A stretch of DNA of 64,000 nucleotides, from positions 60,899,249-60,963,248 of the forward strand of contig CM047427.1 in the NCBI GenBank assembly GCA_026168455.1. Direction: 5' to 3'. Under the pieces are notes generated by a model that was given only the letters and a program-made list of their open reading frames with translations, was not told the DNA's origin and did not search any database. Each line of letters begins with the position of its first letter. Within the stretch, counting starts at the first letter, position 1. The DNA is from Theocolax elegans. Its lineage: Eukaryota > Arthropoda > Insecta > Hymenoptera > Cerocephalidae. This document shows positions 1 to 12,456 of this stretch, piece by piece. The translations under genes were made by a program, and so were the position numbers.

Positions 1-161
1 ATGTGTACAAAGTGATATATATATATATATAAAACACGCTTATTAATGAAGTAAATATATACAGATTTAAAATCTCAATATTTTTCTAAAAACTACACAA
101 AAAATCAACAAAATGTGATGCTAAAGCTTGAAATGTTCTGAATGTGAGATATAAGCACTTA

Positions 162-288
162 AAAATAGTATATTACATACCATGGCCAGTAAAATAAGAA
201 ATGTCTCAGATCACATGTAATTGTCGGCCGAGGCGAAGCCGAGGTGGACGATCATGTGATCTGAGGCTTTCTTTTTACTGGCCAAGGT
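162..288. repeat. Fold-back (palindromic) repeat A, left part
   Basis: The arm beginning GGCCAGTAAAATAAG near 184 is matched in reverse complement by the arm ending CTTTTTACTGGCC near 283. The inner halves TCTCAGATCACATG and CATGTGATCTGAG also pair, around a GC-rich loop. The outer sequence AAAAATAGTATA (162) reappears inverted at 2301-2313, beyond the transposon at 297-2295, so that transposon appears to have inserted into the right arm. A related arm lies at 59795-59835. Confidence 0.8.
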
Positions 289-296
289 GTGTATAC

Positions 297-2295
297 CATA
301 GAGTATTACATATAGAGTAGGGGAGACAAGGAAAAATTCGTCCTATTGGTAGAAAGAGAAAGAATATCGCGGGGCCCTCTCTGTCTCTGTCTGTTGGTGC
401 GCATGCGCGCTCTGCGCTGTATACAAGTCTACAGACAAGATGAAAAAATTGACTTTATAACCTAATATAAATAGTTACTTTTTTACTTAATAGTTATAGT
501 ATAATATTATTTTATAATTTATGAAGTAAATTTATGAATTAAAATAAATGTTTTTTTTATTAACAACATGACAAAACTTGTGTTGTATGTAAAAAGCAGC
601 CTGTTCCTGGTGATGACACACGTAGCTTTCACAAGTAAGAATAAATTTATTGTAATTTATGTATAACACACTTAATAAGATTAACTAATGTTTTCAAAAT
701 ATGTTCAATATGTATAATACTGTTCACTTCTCATATTATTTTGAAAATATGCATTTAGAATTTAGTTTATTTAGAAAGTTCACTCATGTTTATAATGTTT
801 GGTTGCATAATGGTTTTGTATAATTGTAGATTTCCCATAATCTTAATTTAAGAGAAAATGGAAGCAGGTTACTGGAGTAACTCTGTAACTACTAATTCAA
901 GAGTATGTAGTGATCATTTGAATCTTATTCATATCATAAAACTGATGGTTACACTCACATTAGAAGGCTTTTATCAAATGCAATACCCAACTGGTTGGAT
1001 GTACAAAAGTGTTGTGCAATATAACAAATACTATTGCTTTGCCAAATAGTAACGAGAAGATGCAAATGGAGTTATCAAAACAAACAGAATATTATTCCTA
1101 ATATATTGAATCCAATGAAGATATCAACGTACTAACTCTACCTTTAATAATATAATTTGTGCAAAGCCATGTAAACAGAATCTTTATAGATAATAAGGAT
1201 GAAGTTGAACGTCTCAAAATAATGAAGAAGAATCAATTAATAATAAGGAGATCTCTTTGAAAAGGTACTTTATACTTTTACTTAAATTAGTGAGTTTCAA
1301 AGAAAATAAATTTTAAAAGATTTTATATTTTTAGAAAACGTATGCAGGATGAAGATAAAACTTGTGTGTCCGAAAAGAAAGTACGCTTTATGGATGGAAT
1401 GAAAATGAACTGCATTTCAAGAGCAGATTTTATCTCAGATGAAGCATGGTCACGTTTTTTGAGGTACACAATTTGCAAAATTCTCAAATCGCTGCAGTAC
1501 GTAAAAAAAATTATAGGAGACAAAAAAAAATAGGAAATTTCAAAGATCTTGTAAATGTTTGCGACAGGAGAAACTTCAGTAGCAGCAGAATATTTAGAGG
1601 TTATTTTATAAATTAAAATATATAGTTTATTTAATATTACATGCGATAGATTTATACAAGTAGTATATAAGTTTAATACAATATATAAATTAAATTATTA
1701 AAATATATTTGTTTGAAGTATTCTGCGATAAATTTATCATATGTATGATTTATACAGGTATTATTTTTTAATTTGATGTATTGTTATTTGTTTTTAGTAT
1801 TTGTATAAAATGTATTAATTTCTCTTTTTATGATTTTTTTTTACAAGAATTTTGTTTTTTTTGATCTTTTTTATTTAATTTACGTTTACACGGAATGGAA
1901 TAATTATAAAATAAAATTTATATACATGATTATTATACGTGGTTATGTATTTTTATTTTTTATTGTTTTTATTATTATTATTAAGAAACATTAGCTTGTG
2001 GTTATGTAAATAAAGATTAAAGTTTATTATAACTAAATTTGTTTACTTAATTGGTAATTAAATATGTTATTTTATTAATTACTAATTATGCAGACTGTCT
2101 TGGTAAGGAAAAAACATATTTTTTAATTCTTGTTGATAGCATGAAGCAGCCAATCACATTCAGATCTGTTTTGCGCATGCGTCAACAGACAAGGATGGAG
2201 AGGGCCTTCCGATGTTTCTTCTCTTTCTATCGTTAAGACGTTTTCACTTATACGCGCTCCTATGACTTACCCACTCTATATGTAATATCTCTATG
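297..2295 (+). mobile_element. Decayed P-superfamily DNA transposon with THAP-domain remnant
   Basis: The ends form a terminal inverted repeat of about 29 bp: CATAGAG then TATTACATATAGAG at the left, matched from the right end with one extra base. The flanks carry a perfect 8-bp direct duplication, GTGTATAC, at 289-296 and 2296-2303. Eight-base duplications and ends starting with CA are typical of P elements. Inverted similarity continues inside (about 345-410 against 2170-2240, both with a GCGCATGCG core). Between the ends, 590-640 encodes a CxxC plus SFHK segment ending at a GTAAG donor. The sequence from 834 encodes the later THAP part with the conserved W and the CSDH motif. The pieces lie in different frames, have a stop between them and lack an in-frame start, so the gene is broken. 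A further short open stretch at 1342-1533 may be transposase remnant; I cannot assign it. Confidence 0.8.
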
Positions 2296-2303
2296 GTGTA
2301 TAC

Positions 2304-2396
2304 TATTTTTCTGCTCGAAGTAGCCGGAAACGGCAACTTCAATTCGCGCAGCGGCCGGAAAGTTGCCGCTTTCCGGCCGGAGGGCAGAAAAATGAT
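2304..2396. repeat. GC-rich hairpin repeat B
   Basis: TTTTTCTGC at 2308-2316 pairs with GCAGAAAAA near 2384-2392. Inside these, GCCGGAAACGGCAACTT pairs with AAAGTTGCCGCTTTCCGGC. The hairpin is far richer in GC than its surroundings. A shortened relative with the same CTGGCCGGAAAGC and GAGCAGAAAAATAATG parts lies at 59689-59725, within a YTHDF intron. Confidence 0.75.
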
Positions 2397-2399
2397 ATG

Positions 2400-3126
2400 C
2401 AAAATATTTCAAACTAAAATTCCAAAATTTTGAATTAAAAAATCAAGAAATACGATCTAAAATGTGCACGAAAAAACAAACTATTTTTTGACATTTTATT
2501 TTTTACTCTATAACAAAGGATAAGCAAGATTTGAAATTTTTACAATGAAAAGTACTCAATATAACCAATATTCGCAATTTTTTCAACCAAAAATATCGAT
2601 AATTATTAAAACTATAGTTTTTTTATATTGGCTATTTTTCGATATTTTAAAACAAATGAGGATAATTAAATAAACTTCAAACCAGCAAATAAATAAATGT
2701 ATGCTCTATAAATTGGCATTTCACGATAACATTAAAAAATCCAAATAACCAATTTTTAAAATTAAAAATCAATTCTACCTTAAAAGCATTTAAAATATCT
2801 TAATTTTGTATAAGTCGATTTTCTGATGTCTTTAAAAACGCGTTGGTTGAGCCAAACTAAAATTCAATCTGTTTGATAGAACCAAAAATACGAAATTATC
2901 GCACATATACATACCCATACAGACTTTTTTAAAAATCATATATTTTGAACCCCCGAGTATCAAAACATTGATAAAAAATAAATTTAGAAAAAAATGAGTT
3001 TACTATTATAATGCTTCCTTCACGACGAAGCAAAAATATAAAAAGTGACCATTTTTTAAGTCTGACATATCCTTAATACAATTCTAAAGCTTTCATAAAA
3101 TCATAAATGTTTAATATTTGTACCAT
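2400..3126. repeat. AT-rich stretch with an interspersed repeat end
   Basis: No coding exon is visible on either strand. About 2901-3031 (ACATACCCATACAGAC to GCTTCCTTCACGACGAAGC) is a diverged copy, in the same orientation, of 37161-37313. Both end in a small CTTC/GAAG hairpin. The similarity probably extends further left, but is too weak to bound by eye. Confidence 0.55.
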
Positions 3127-3184
3127 CTATTTAATTAAATTAATGAGAATATATAAAAATGAGTAAAAGCCTATTGAAACGTAC

Positions 3185-5372
3185 GCTTTTGGACACTGAG
3201 AGCAATTGTAAGGTTTATCGACGGAATGTGTCAAAAAGTGAGCTTCCAAGTTGCCTTTTTGAATAAAGCTTTTACCACACTGGTCACATGTGAAATTTCT
3301 GACTCCAGAATGAATACGTTTATGGGTTACTAAATTTGGTTTTGTAGAAAATCTAAGAACATAAATTATTATCAATAATAATAATAACAATTTATAGATG
3401 AAAATAATGTAAAACAAATTTCACCTCTTCTCACATTGGTCACAAGGGAATCTATTTTTCATATTCTCTGGCAAATGACAACGACTGTGAATATATAAGG
3501 CGCTTTGTTGTCTAAAGGATTTACCACAAGTTTGACAAATGTGTGGTCTCTCTTCACTGTGTATAGCTCTATGTGTATCAAGAACCTTTTTGTGGACAAA
3601 TGTTTTTCCACAGTCATCACAACTGAGAAAAATGTTAATAATAAAGAAACAATTTCATTGATAAAATTTGTGACAATTCAAATATTTACCTAAATTTCGT
3701 TTTTGATTTATGTCTTTTGACGTGCGTTAAAAAACCATAATATTTTTCATATACTTTACAACACTGAACACACATATATTTAGCCTTTTGATTATGAATA
3801 GTCTCATGATGCTCTTCTAGAGCTTCTAAACTAGGTAATTTGTCATTGCAATCGGTACATAACCATGGATACCTGTCTAGTCTCTCACCTTTCTTTCTTG
3901 TTACTTTTGGAGGTTGCTCTGTACCTTTCCTTCCTGAAAGAACAATTATTTCCATGTCTGAATCTGTTCCTATAATATAAAAATACATAATTATTCATAT
4001 AAATAAATGACAAAAGACAATCTTATTAATTAATAATGTAGATTAATACAATATTTACCTGTCATGTAATTATCTGGAATTTTAATATTAGATTTGTCAT
4101 CCCTTTCATTATTTCCTTTATCATCTCCTACTAATACATCATCTTTCTGTAAAATAATTTTTCTTCGCACTTTCTTTTTGTTATTTTGTTTAGGTGAATT
4201 TTTCTTTGCAATATTTTTACATTTAACTTCCTTAAAATTATCTGAGACCTCATGTAATTCATCCTTTTCTACAATACCATTACTATCATTGAAATAATCA
4301 TTGTCTATGACACCAACTGAATGATCAACATATTCTTCTGGTTTTCCATATGAACCCGATGATTCAGTATAGTTAGTGTTTGACTCTTCAATCGATATTG
4401 TTGTATTTTCCTCACTTTTGGACTTAGAATCAAACATACGTTGAAGAGAACATTGTGCTTGATTTGTTTTTTCATAGAAATCGTTGCACTGATTTAGTAG
4501 TACACAACAGTCAATGCAGACAAATAGTGGTAAACAGTCACTTACAAAAACCTGAAATAAATATAAGACTATATAGAAAGTTATTTGTACTAATAATAGA
4601 TAATAATTTTATATTAAATATAATAATTATTAGTTGCTACCATAGTATGTGCAAAGCAGGAGAATATTTAAAAGATGATAGGTGATAGTAAAATAGTAAT
4701 ATTAAAATATTAATATAAATAAATCCCAATTAGGTATAATTGTTAATAACGTTAAAACAAATTATTGTAATTAGCATGTATCACACAACCAAAGCTGAAA
4801 TTAATTCATTTAATTTTTCGAAAATATATTAGGTATTACTTTTTTTATCAAAACAAAGATAAGTGAGTTCTTTATGTTTAATAATTATTCTGTATAGCAG
4901 ATTAAATATACAAAAAATGTATAGGTATGTATATAGGTGATGTTTTATTTATTCTGTTGCTATAATAATTAATTGTAGTGATGAAAACAAATACAAGATA
5001 TGATGCAAAATTAATTTTAAGTTAATATTTTTTACCAACACAAGAGAATGCTACATTATTAAATATCTTGACATTTGATTGAACCAAGTAGAATAGATTG
5101 AATAGAAGTGTCAAGTCAACTGATACAGAATTTGAGAAATCCAGAAAAGATAAACCATCGACAACCAAGATTAAAAGAAAAAAAAAACACGGTGTAAACA
5201 CTCAGACATTTGTCAAGTCCAAGGTTTAACGAAAACATGCCTGAATCTGCAAGCACTTGGCGATTTTGTTCTCGATACCGAGCTTTTGGCCCTCGGTCTC
5301 GTAGATGCCGATGAAGCCATCCTTGGTCTCGGCGCACAACCGGCAGAGTCGCCGTTTCTCCGGCGCACTCAT
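3185..5372 (-). CDS. ZAD-type C2H2 zinc-finger protein (3' end not found)
   Basis: Exons, in transcript order: 5372-5241, 4551-4059, 3969-3690, 3622-3425 and 3352-3185. Phases close throughout and give 423 residues plus two bases. The N-terminus (residues 9-83) is a zinc-finger-associated domain: CRLC, then a CLQIQ segment, then DCLPLFVCIDCC. ZADs mediate dimerisation in arthropod transcription factors. An acidic, lysine- and serine-rich linker follows in exon 2. Six C2H2 fingers lie in exons 3-5, with a seventh starting at CSQCPKAY. The start ATG at 5372 is the first after an in-frame TAG. Intron 1 has a GC donor (CAG/GCATGT) instead of GT. The last exon runs to a GTACGT donor at 3184, or reads on to a stop at 3127, leaving the seventh finger incomplete. 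No further finger exon is visible down to position 1. Likely a nuclear DNA-binding regulator; target unknown. Confidence 0.85.
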
Positions 5373-6480
5373 CACTTCGTTATTCTCCGGATCGCGCTAC
5401 ATAGGTACACGAAAAACTATGACTTTTCCATGTACTTGAGTAAACGTATATTTTACTTATTTGCGATGCGACGTCAAAATGAAAGACGTTTAGGTTAGTT
5501 TAGATCCAAAGGGAGTATAAAAACTAAAGGAACGAGGGGGTGAGAGATGACGAATTTATCTGATACTCGAGGTGGGTCATCTTTCGCTAACCATTTGGAT
5601 TTTCTTACCTTGATTTACCTGAATCGAGCGTAAATCGAATGAGCAAGGTGTCTGCCGTCTGGAGTCGGTTGATGTTCGAGAGGTTGCGACACCTTTCGAC
5701 GAGGGAAAATTTGAATTTTAGGTTAGGTCATATTGTTTTGGTTTTGCTTTTTGATCTTGTAGTCTGTATGATGTGTATAACATGCAGCAACGGGAACCAG
5801 AAACAGAGACGATGTAAATATATACTCAACATTGGCGTAGAGATTACGTAACTAGGAAGAGTTAAAACATTTAAAAATAAGTAGCATCTTAGATACACGT
5901 GAACGTACAGTACAGCTCTGTTATTCAAAACAGACCCTTTGAATGACAAAAGCAGAATATACTTTGCGCAATGAATATATTTGTATAAATTATACTAACG
6001 TCCTCTATTAGAGGGATCGATTGTTGTAATGAAAGAAAAAAAGGCACATTTTGACATTATGTTTTTCTTCCGAATATTAGGTAACGTAACCGCTTATATT
6101 CAAGCAAATACTTATACCTATTATACGCTTTTGTTTTATAATCGGGTCGGTACAAATCTTGCTCACTAATATACTTAAGTATTTAAATAAAATTTATAAT
6201 AGAAATTAATTTAATGATTCATTTAGTTTCTAGTAATGAATAATAAAATATGATAATTATTAGATAATAACTATTAATATAAAATAATAAAATATTAACA
6301 ATTTATTACTAAAAATTAATATTCTATATTGTTTTAACATATAAGTGAATTGTTAATAATCGTTATTTGTTATTATATTTTTTTATTCTTTTATACATTA
6401 ACTTGCTTTATATCAGTTTTTATTTTTTATGATAAATATCAAAAAACTTTTAAAAATAATAAAAAATCGTAAGTTTATAT
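5373..6480. other. Upstream region of the zinc-finger gene; no supported gene
   Basis: 5373-5720 is richer in CpG than its surroundings and probably holds the promoter of the minus-strand zinc-finger gene. A plus-strand open stretch at 5639-5851 includes a possible donor (TTTTAG/GTTAGG near 5721), so a divergent non-coding first exon cannot be excluded. Beyond 5860 the sequence is plain AT-rich DNA. Confidence 0.35.
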
Positions 6481-6744
6481 AAAAGTTCATAATAAAAAAT
6501 CTCACGTGAGATCTAATGCTAAAATCTCATGTGACTTTTCAATCGGACGCTGCAATAAACTTGCAAAATATAAGAAATCAATTTGTCAGTATATGGGGAA
6601 TTAATTTTTAATACCCCCCCAGGTACTTATAAGCTCAAAAATCAAAATTTTAAAGCGTTTCAGAAATATTTCCGATATTCAAACATTTCTCACGTGCGAA
6701 ATCTCAGGTCAACTTTTGAAGGGCGTACTAACAAGATAAATTTA

Positions 6745-7205
6745 CTCTTTGGGAAACGGACCAAATAGGATATAGGTGATTTCTACTACAAAAATATGAA
6801 GAAAGTCGGAATTTTATATAAATTGCTTATAACTTGGAAACAATTAAAGATGTACATTCAAATTAAATTTAAAAAAAAAAGCTGATATCGAGTAGATACA
6901 TTTTGAAAAGAGCATTATTATATTTTGATGATTTCTTTAGGCTAAAATTTTGTCTAATTATTATTTCTTCCATAATTTTTTTATCAAACATAGATATTTG
7001 AGCTCCTCTTTTCCAAAATGCATATATATCTTGAATTGTTTCCGAGTTATAAGCGAGAAAAGTCAAAGATATTGTGTGAGAAATTGTTAGTTATTTCCTT
7101 ATAACTATATCGTAAAAAAGAGTATTGGAATCTAACTCTCTTCATTTTTTTATAGTAGAAATTATATCCTAGATTTTGATAAAGATCCGTTTCCCAAAGG
7201 ATGTT
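6745..7205. repeat. Imperfect inverted repeat of about 130-190 bp arms
   Basis: CTTTGGGAAACGGA (6748) followed by AGGATATA, TTTCTACTA and TTATAACTTGGAAACAATT is repeated in reverse complement between about 7030 and 7203. The segment between the arms is about 150 bp with no transposase. This is a likely old non-autonomous DNA transposon. The true ends were not established. Confidence 0.55.
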
Positions 7206-7322
7206 TGGAAGTACAAACGATATATATTAGAATATGAATCTTTGTTTTTAAAAATCATCATCTAATAAAATTATAAAAGATTATGTTAAACATAAAATAT
7301 GCTCATGAAATATATATTGGCA

Positions 7323-7367
<45 letters not shown>

Positions 7368-8822
7368 ATCAATGCTAAATACGAAACTGATGGTTAATTG
7401 TGATTTTCTTGGAATTACAAAGGCAGATCGTAAATTTAAATTTGTTGGACTCAATATTTCGTTTTCACATATAGACGCATACGTGTGTATATGTACAAAC
7501 TACAGTCGATCGTTAAAAAAACTATAGGTACAAATAACAAATTTAATTTGCGCGAATAAGTAAGGCAATGCATGTTTTTTTTGTATAAATATATATAAAG
7601 GTACTATAATAAGTAGGTATTTCGCTTATGCAAATATGGCGTTTCGTAAGTCGTCCTGTGTTCTTGTTACATTAATTATATTCGTCACTTTCTATTCAAA
7701 ATATTATTCTCTATACAATCGAGCGATATTTGAATTGGGTTATTTAAATTACTCATGTCAAATGAAAGTAATCTAGATGTTAATTATAAAGAAATATAAA
7801 GACTAAAAATGTATCTATTACGACAATTATATGAAATAAAACACAAATATAATTAAAAGTTAAAGATATTCGCGATATTTGTTGTAATTAATTAGTTGCA
7901 TATTAATTTAATTTATCTACAATATAAATGATATTATTGACAATATAATAAATATTATATACTTTTTAATATTGTTTAACTTTTTATACAAATTTGGTTT
8001 TTTTATAATTGTATATAAACAAATTAAAAAAAAATTATATAGCTATCTACATGAATGAATTTTATAACTTTGTTTACAAAACCAGGTATTGCAGGCATAA
8101 GTCAAGAGGAATTAAAATATAAAGATTGATCGCAATTTAAGTATTATGCACGTTGCATTGTGGATATTAAAAATTGAAATATTGAAATTTTATATAATGC
8201 TCTAAAAATTGTACTTGTATAACAATGTTAATATCAATATCTTATATGTCCGCAATAAAATATAAACACAAAATCAAATGCAAACTTTCATAATATTCGG
8301 AATATAAATGATAAAATGTTACTTAAGATTAACATATTTTAATTGAATTCTTAAAATAACCAAAATTATAGAAACATATTTGCAAAAAAATATATTTGTG
8401 TTCTTTGATCCTCTGCCACTTAATAAATTAAACACTTTTATTAAACACAATCGCATCATATATAATCTATATAGGAAAAAGTAGGACACTTGCGTATGTG
8501 AAAATTATAATTTATTATTATTGAAATCGGCAATGGCTGTATAAATCGCATATCACTCTTGATGGAATCCCAATTGAATAATTCAATGAAAAATCGCATT
8601 TCCCTATTTTAACATACGTTTCACAACTTAGTTTTCAGTTATAAAACTGGTTTTTGTACAATGAACAATGAATTTAGTAGTCTAATGTATACCCATATTG
8701 CGGAAAGAGTCGAGACTCTCAAAACTTTGGCGAGTAAAGCCACTTAAAATGCGTAACTTGGGACAATGTATAGAAAAGTTCTTATAGTAAAAAATAAATA
8801 AAAAATACTTGAAAATCAACAT

Positions 8823-8876
<54 letters not shown>

Positions 8877-8919
8877 TTATAGGAAATAATGGTTAAAGAC
8901 GAATAGAGGCCCTTTTTCT
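7206..8919. other. AT-rich intergenic DNA with two microsatellites
   Basis: (TG)n/(GTGT)n lies at about 7333-7364 and a pure (AT)n run at about 8825-8871. The open frame across the first is only the dinucleotide repeat read as Cys-Val. I see nothing else supportable. Confidence 0.6.
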
Positions 8920-9140
8920 CTTAACTCGACTGTTTGTCGTCGCGCAAAACACGGCTACGTCCCGGAAACGATTGAGTATACTTATACTTATACGGATTAG
9001 CGGTACTTTTTCTGGACCGCCGATGAGCTGCGCGAGCTCTCGAAAGTGCGTTTACTCGGAGCATTGCCGGCGCTTTTGAACTCAACGTTACACACAAGAC
9101 TTTCGCTAAACACGCCGACCCTCTTCGATTGAGCAACAAC
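8920..9140. other. GC-richer island in AT-rich DNA, function unknown
   Basis: A sharp rise in CpG and GC lies within otherwise AT-rich sequence. It holds a 72-codon minus-strand open frame rich in Arg, Ser and Ala that resembles no family I know. It may be a promoter, an enhancer or an unrecognised first exon. Confidence 0.3.
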
Positions 9141-11802
9141 CACGTGAGTGTAACTTTAAAAAAAAATTTTTTCGTATTCCTTACACAGTACTGAAAAATT
9201 GTAAGTACAAAATCTATTAATCTACATCTGCATTTTAATTTGCAACACTAACTTGAACTTAACTTTATTGGGTATTTTGAAAAATATTGTTTATAATATA
9301 GATATGCAAATTAAAATTTTTAGTGTGCTTTATGATTCTTGTAACAAAGTAATATAGTCCATCTCGGACATATATATGATGTATATGATTAATGCATCGG
9401 ATCACTTTAAAATCACTGCAAATGCAAAACAGCTTACATGCATATGTAAAAGTACACACGTACATAAATTTGCAAATTAGGTAGAGGAGCAATCGGTATG
9501 TTCCCGAACACTGTAGAACCATAATGTAGACTGTATATATACTAAATGAAAAATTGTACTAACATTTAAAATGTACAGAATTATTAATCTTTAAAAAAAT
9601 TACGGTAATATCTTTATGCTGCAGTGACAAAATAAAAAATCTCGTACCGATCAGGAAGTGACTTTTCACTCTTAGGAAGTACTTGTCAGTCCTGAGAATT
9701 AGAGAGTACTGTGCCACAAGGTTAATTGAATTTGGTGTTTACGTTGAATCACTTGTGATTTTATCACAAAATAATACTTTTATAGTCAAATATTTTAATT
9801 TGTTTAATATCTATATAACAAGAAATTAATTGTATAAGTTGAGATAAAAGACTTATTCAATAAAACCACCCCGAGTTGTTATTTTACGTTTTATATAGAA
9901 AGGACCGCTATTCAAATTTGAAATATGTTTTCTACTGATCTCAGCTTACTTTAAAAAGTTTAGGGCATAAATATGAAGACGTATATTAATGTGTATGTGT
10001 AGAATAATTTTTTTTAATTACTTCCATACCTTACTTTAGATACATATCTTACATCGAGTACCTATATATTTTTCCAACCAATGTAGATACATATAAACGT
10101 TATTTTCTGCAAATTCCTCCAAAATTTTAGAATGTAAATAATAAAACAGAGTTATACAAAAGGATAAAAGTAGACACAAAATTAATTTTTTATGAACATA
10201 ATTGACAGTAATTTCCTCTATGTGCCACGTGAAATTCCACCGTAGCTCTAAGCAAACTTGCCGCTTAACCTCGACCTTAGAACTTTCTTTTCCTGTCGTC
10301 GGATTCTCGAAAAAAAGAGCCTCGAAATTGGAGGCACACACGCGTCGTAATTAATGCGACGCTAACTAACAGAGAAAATCGAAAGCAGCGTGTTCGAAAT
10401 TTGCATGGGCGCGGCTCATCTTGCGCATAGAATTTCAATTTCTGTCGGACGGATAGTAAAAGTGTCCAAGATTCACTCCATTTTTTTTCCTTACGGACGT
10501 TATTAGATAATGTACATACATTCATTCGAACGAAACATTATTTTCTAGCAATCGATAATAATAATTATTATATATTTATTACAAAGTATTTATTACAAAA
10601 ATAATATTCTAAAAATGTTAAGAATTAATACATATATTTATTTTATTCTTCTTAATATATAAGCAAAATATAAACAAGATCACATTAAAGATTTTTAGGT
10701 CATACTTTATTTATTATCTCATATATTTTTGTTATTCACCCATCGCTGCTGCAAAATATAAAATGACATTTTTCTAATCAAATGTTTGCTATAGTTTTCG
10801 ATCTATCCAAATCAAATCACGTCCATTTATTTAAATTAATGATAATTAACGCACAAAATGCGAGAGACACGCATCAGACGGAAAAGCACGGAAACGGGCA
10901 GGAATGAATTCGAAATGAAAGATGGAATGGTGTATATGTGAATTATGTAACCGTGTTGTTTAGCTTTTTTCTAAATTCAAGAAAGAAGGACATTTGGTGT
11001 CTTCTAGAATTTTTACGACACTTTGTCAAAGCAAATGATGGTCAGTCCCATAAAATTTAAAAATAAATATTTTTATAATAGGAAAAATGATAATGGAAAA
11101 ATATGAAAAGAACACTAGAAAACTATATGTTGTGACATAGGGAAAACTATAAAATTACATGCAGTATGAATAATTTATAACACGCGATAATAGTGTATCG
11201 TCTCGTTTTTATAATAAAATAATAAATAATAGTTTTATTCTATCTTAATTAACGAATCACAATAAATAATTATTGAAGCTAGGTGTTATACCTAGACATA
11301 TATATATATATATTCATATTAAATAAGTTATAATATTTTTAAATTGTTTTAACAGTTTAAATAATGTCTCTCTTATACTTAATTTATTTTTTAAATTTCT
11401 AAATATATTTCACGGAGAGAAAAGATCTCCCTAAAATAGATGCTACCCTTAACATAGATAATTCTTATGATGCTCGAGAATAAAAAAAAGAAAAGGATAA
11501 TTTGAGGTTAGCATTGAAATTTTAGGTCGATATTTTTACTATAGATTCGATGCGTAGCACCTATTTTTCCAATCTATGACTATGATAGTATGATCATATG
11601 ATGGAATCGAAATTTCACTGAACATATTAATTGGTGGCGCCACTTGAAAAATACGTATCTAGCAGCAATAAAAATGAAAACAACTAGATAGTCATTGCAA
11701 AAATACATATGAGGTAGAAAGAAAAATACTAGTATTTTTATTCAACGTTCTGTTACAAATAAGAACTTATTTTACAGCTAATTTCTTATTTTCGTGTTCG
11801 CA
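9141..11802. other. AT-rich DNA with a GC-richer patch at about 10200-10500
   Basis: The patch at 10200-10500 has several CpGs and two overlapping minus-strand open frames (to 10525) without recognisable domains. The rest shows nothing beyond short AT repeats, for example (TA)n near 11301-11314. Confidence 0.35.
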
Positions 11803-12456
11803 CTCCAGGCGGAAATAAATTCCCATAAAAAAAGTTTTAAAAAATTCATAACTCATATCAACAGATTATTAAGTCAAGATTAAGACTGTTATATAAAATT
11901 TTAACTGAGATAAAGAAATGAAAATATTTATGAACTTTTATAAACTTTTTTGTAGTCATAGTACAACATGAATCTTTGATCAGAAAAAAAAATTTATAAA
12001 AGTATACAACTTTTATAAATTTTTCTTAATAAAAAATAATATTTTAAATTACATATTTATAGTTACTAATGGTTATGATTAAAGCTTTTCACTGTCAAAT
12101 CGACAATAAATAAACTGTCAAAAAGAATAGTTAACATATTTTGCAAATTTTTGATTGTTTTTAGAAACGTGTTTAAAATCATGTAAAATAAAAAATATAT
12201 ATATCTGATATAAACTTTTATTTAAAGACGAGTTTTTCTGCGTTGTTTCGCATCCAAAAAATCAATAAAAGTTTGTAACTGTTATAAACTTTTTTATACT
12301 GATAGCAATATATTTAAACTTTCTGTAATTTTTATAAACTATTATTATAGTCTTAAATCCTACCTTTTTAAACAGATTATAAACATTATAAACTGTTTAT
12401 AAAAATTATAAATTGTAATATTTAATTATTTATCAAATTTTATTTCCGTCTGGGAC
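11803..12456. mobile_element. Non-autonomous DNA element with iterated TATAAACTTTT motifs
   Basis: The left end CTCCAGGCGGAAATAAAT (11803) is matched inverted by ATTTCCGTCTGGGA at about 12442-12455, giving terminal inverted repeats of about 17 bp with mismatches. The interior has about ten degenerate copies of TTATAAACTTTT and its complement (for example near 11932, 11946, 12007, 12210, 12281 and 12340-12420). It has no open frame. Iterated motifs next to the ends are common as transposase-binding sites, which is an inference here. No clear target duplication was found. Confidence 0.55.

Noticed and set aside
7333..7527. Open frame starting Met-Cys-Val repeats
   Set aside because: It is a (TG)n microsatellite in translation, with no domain beyond it.
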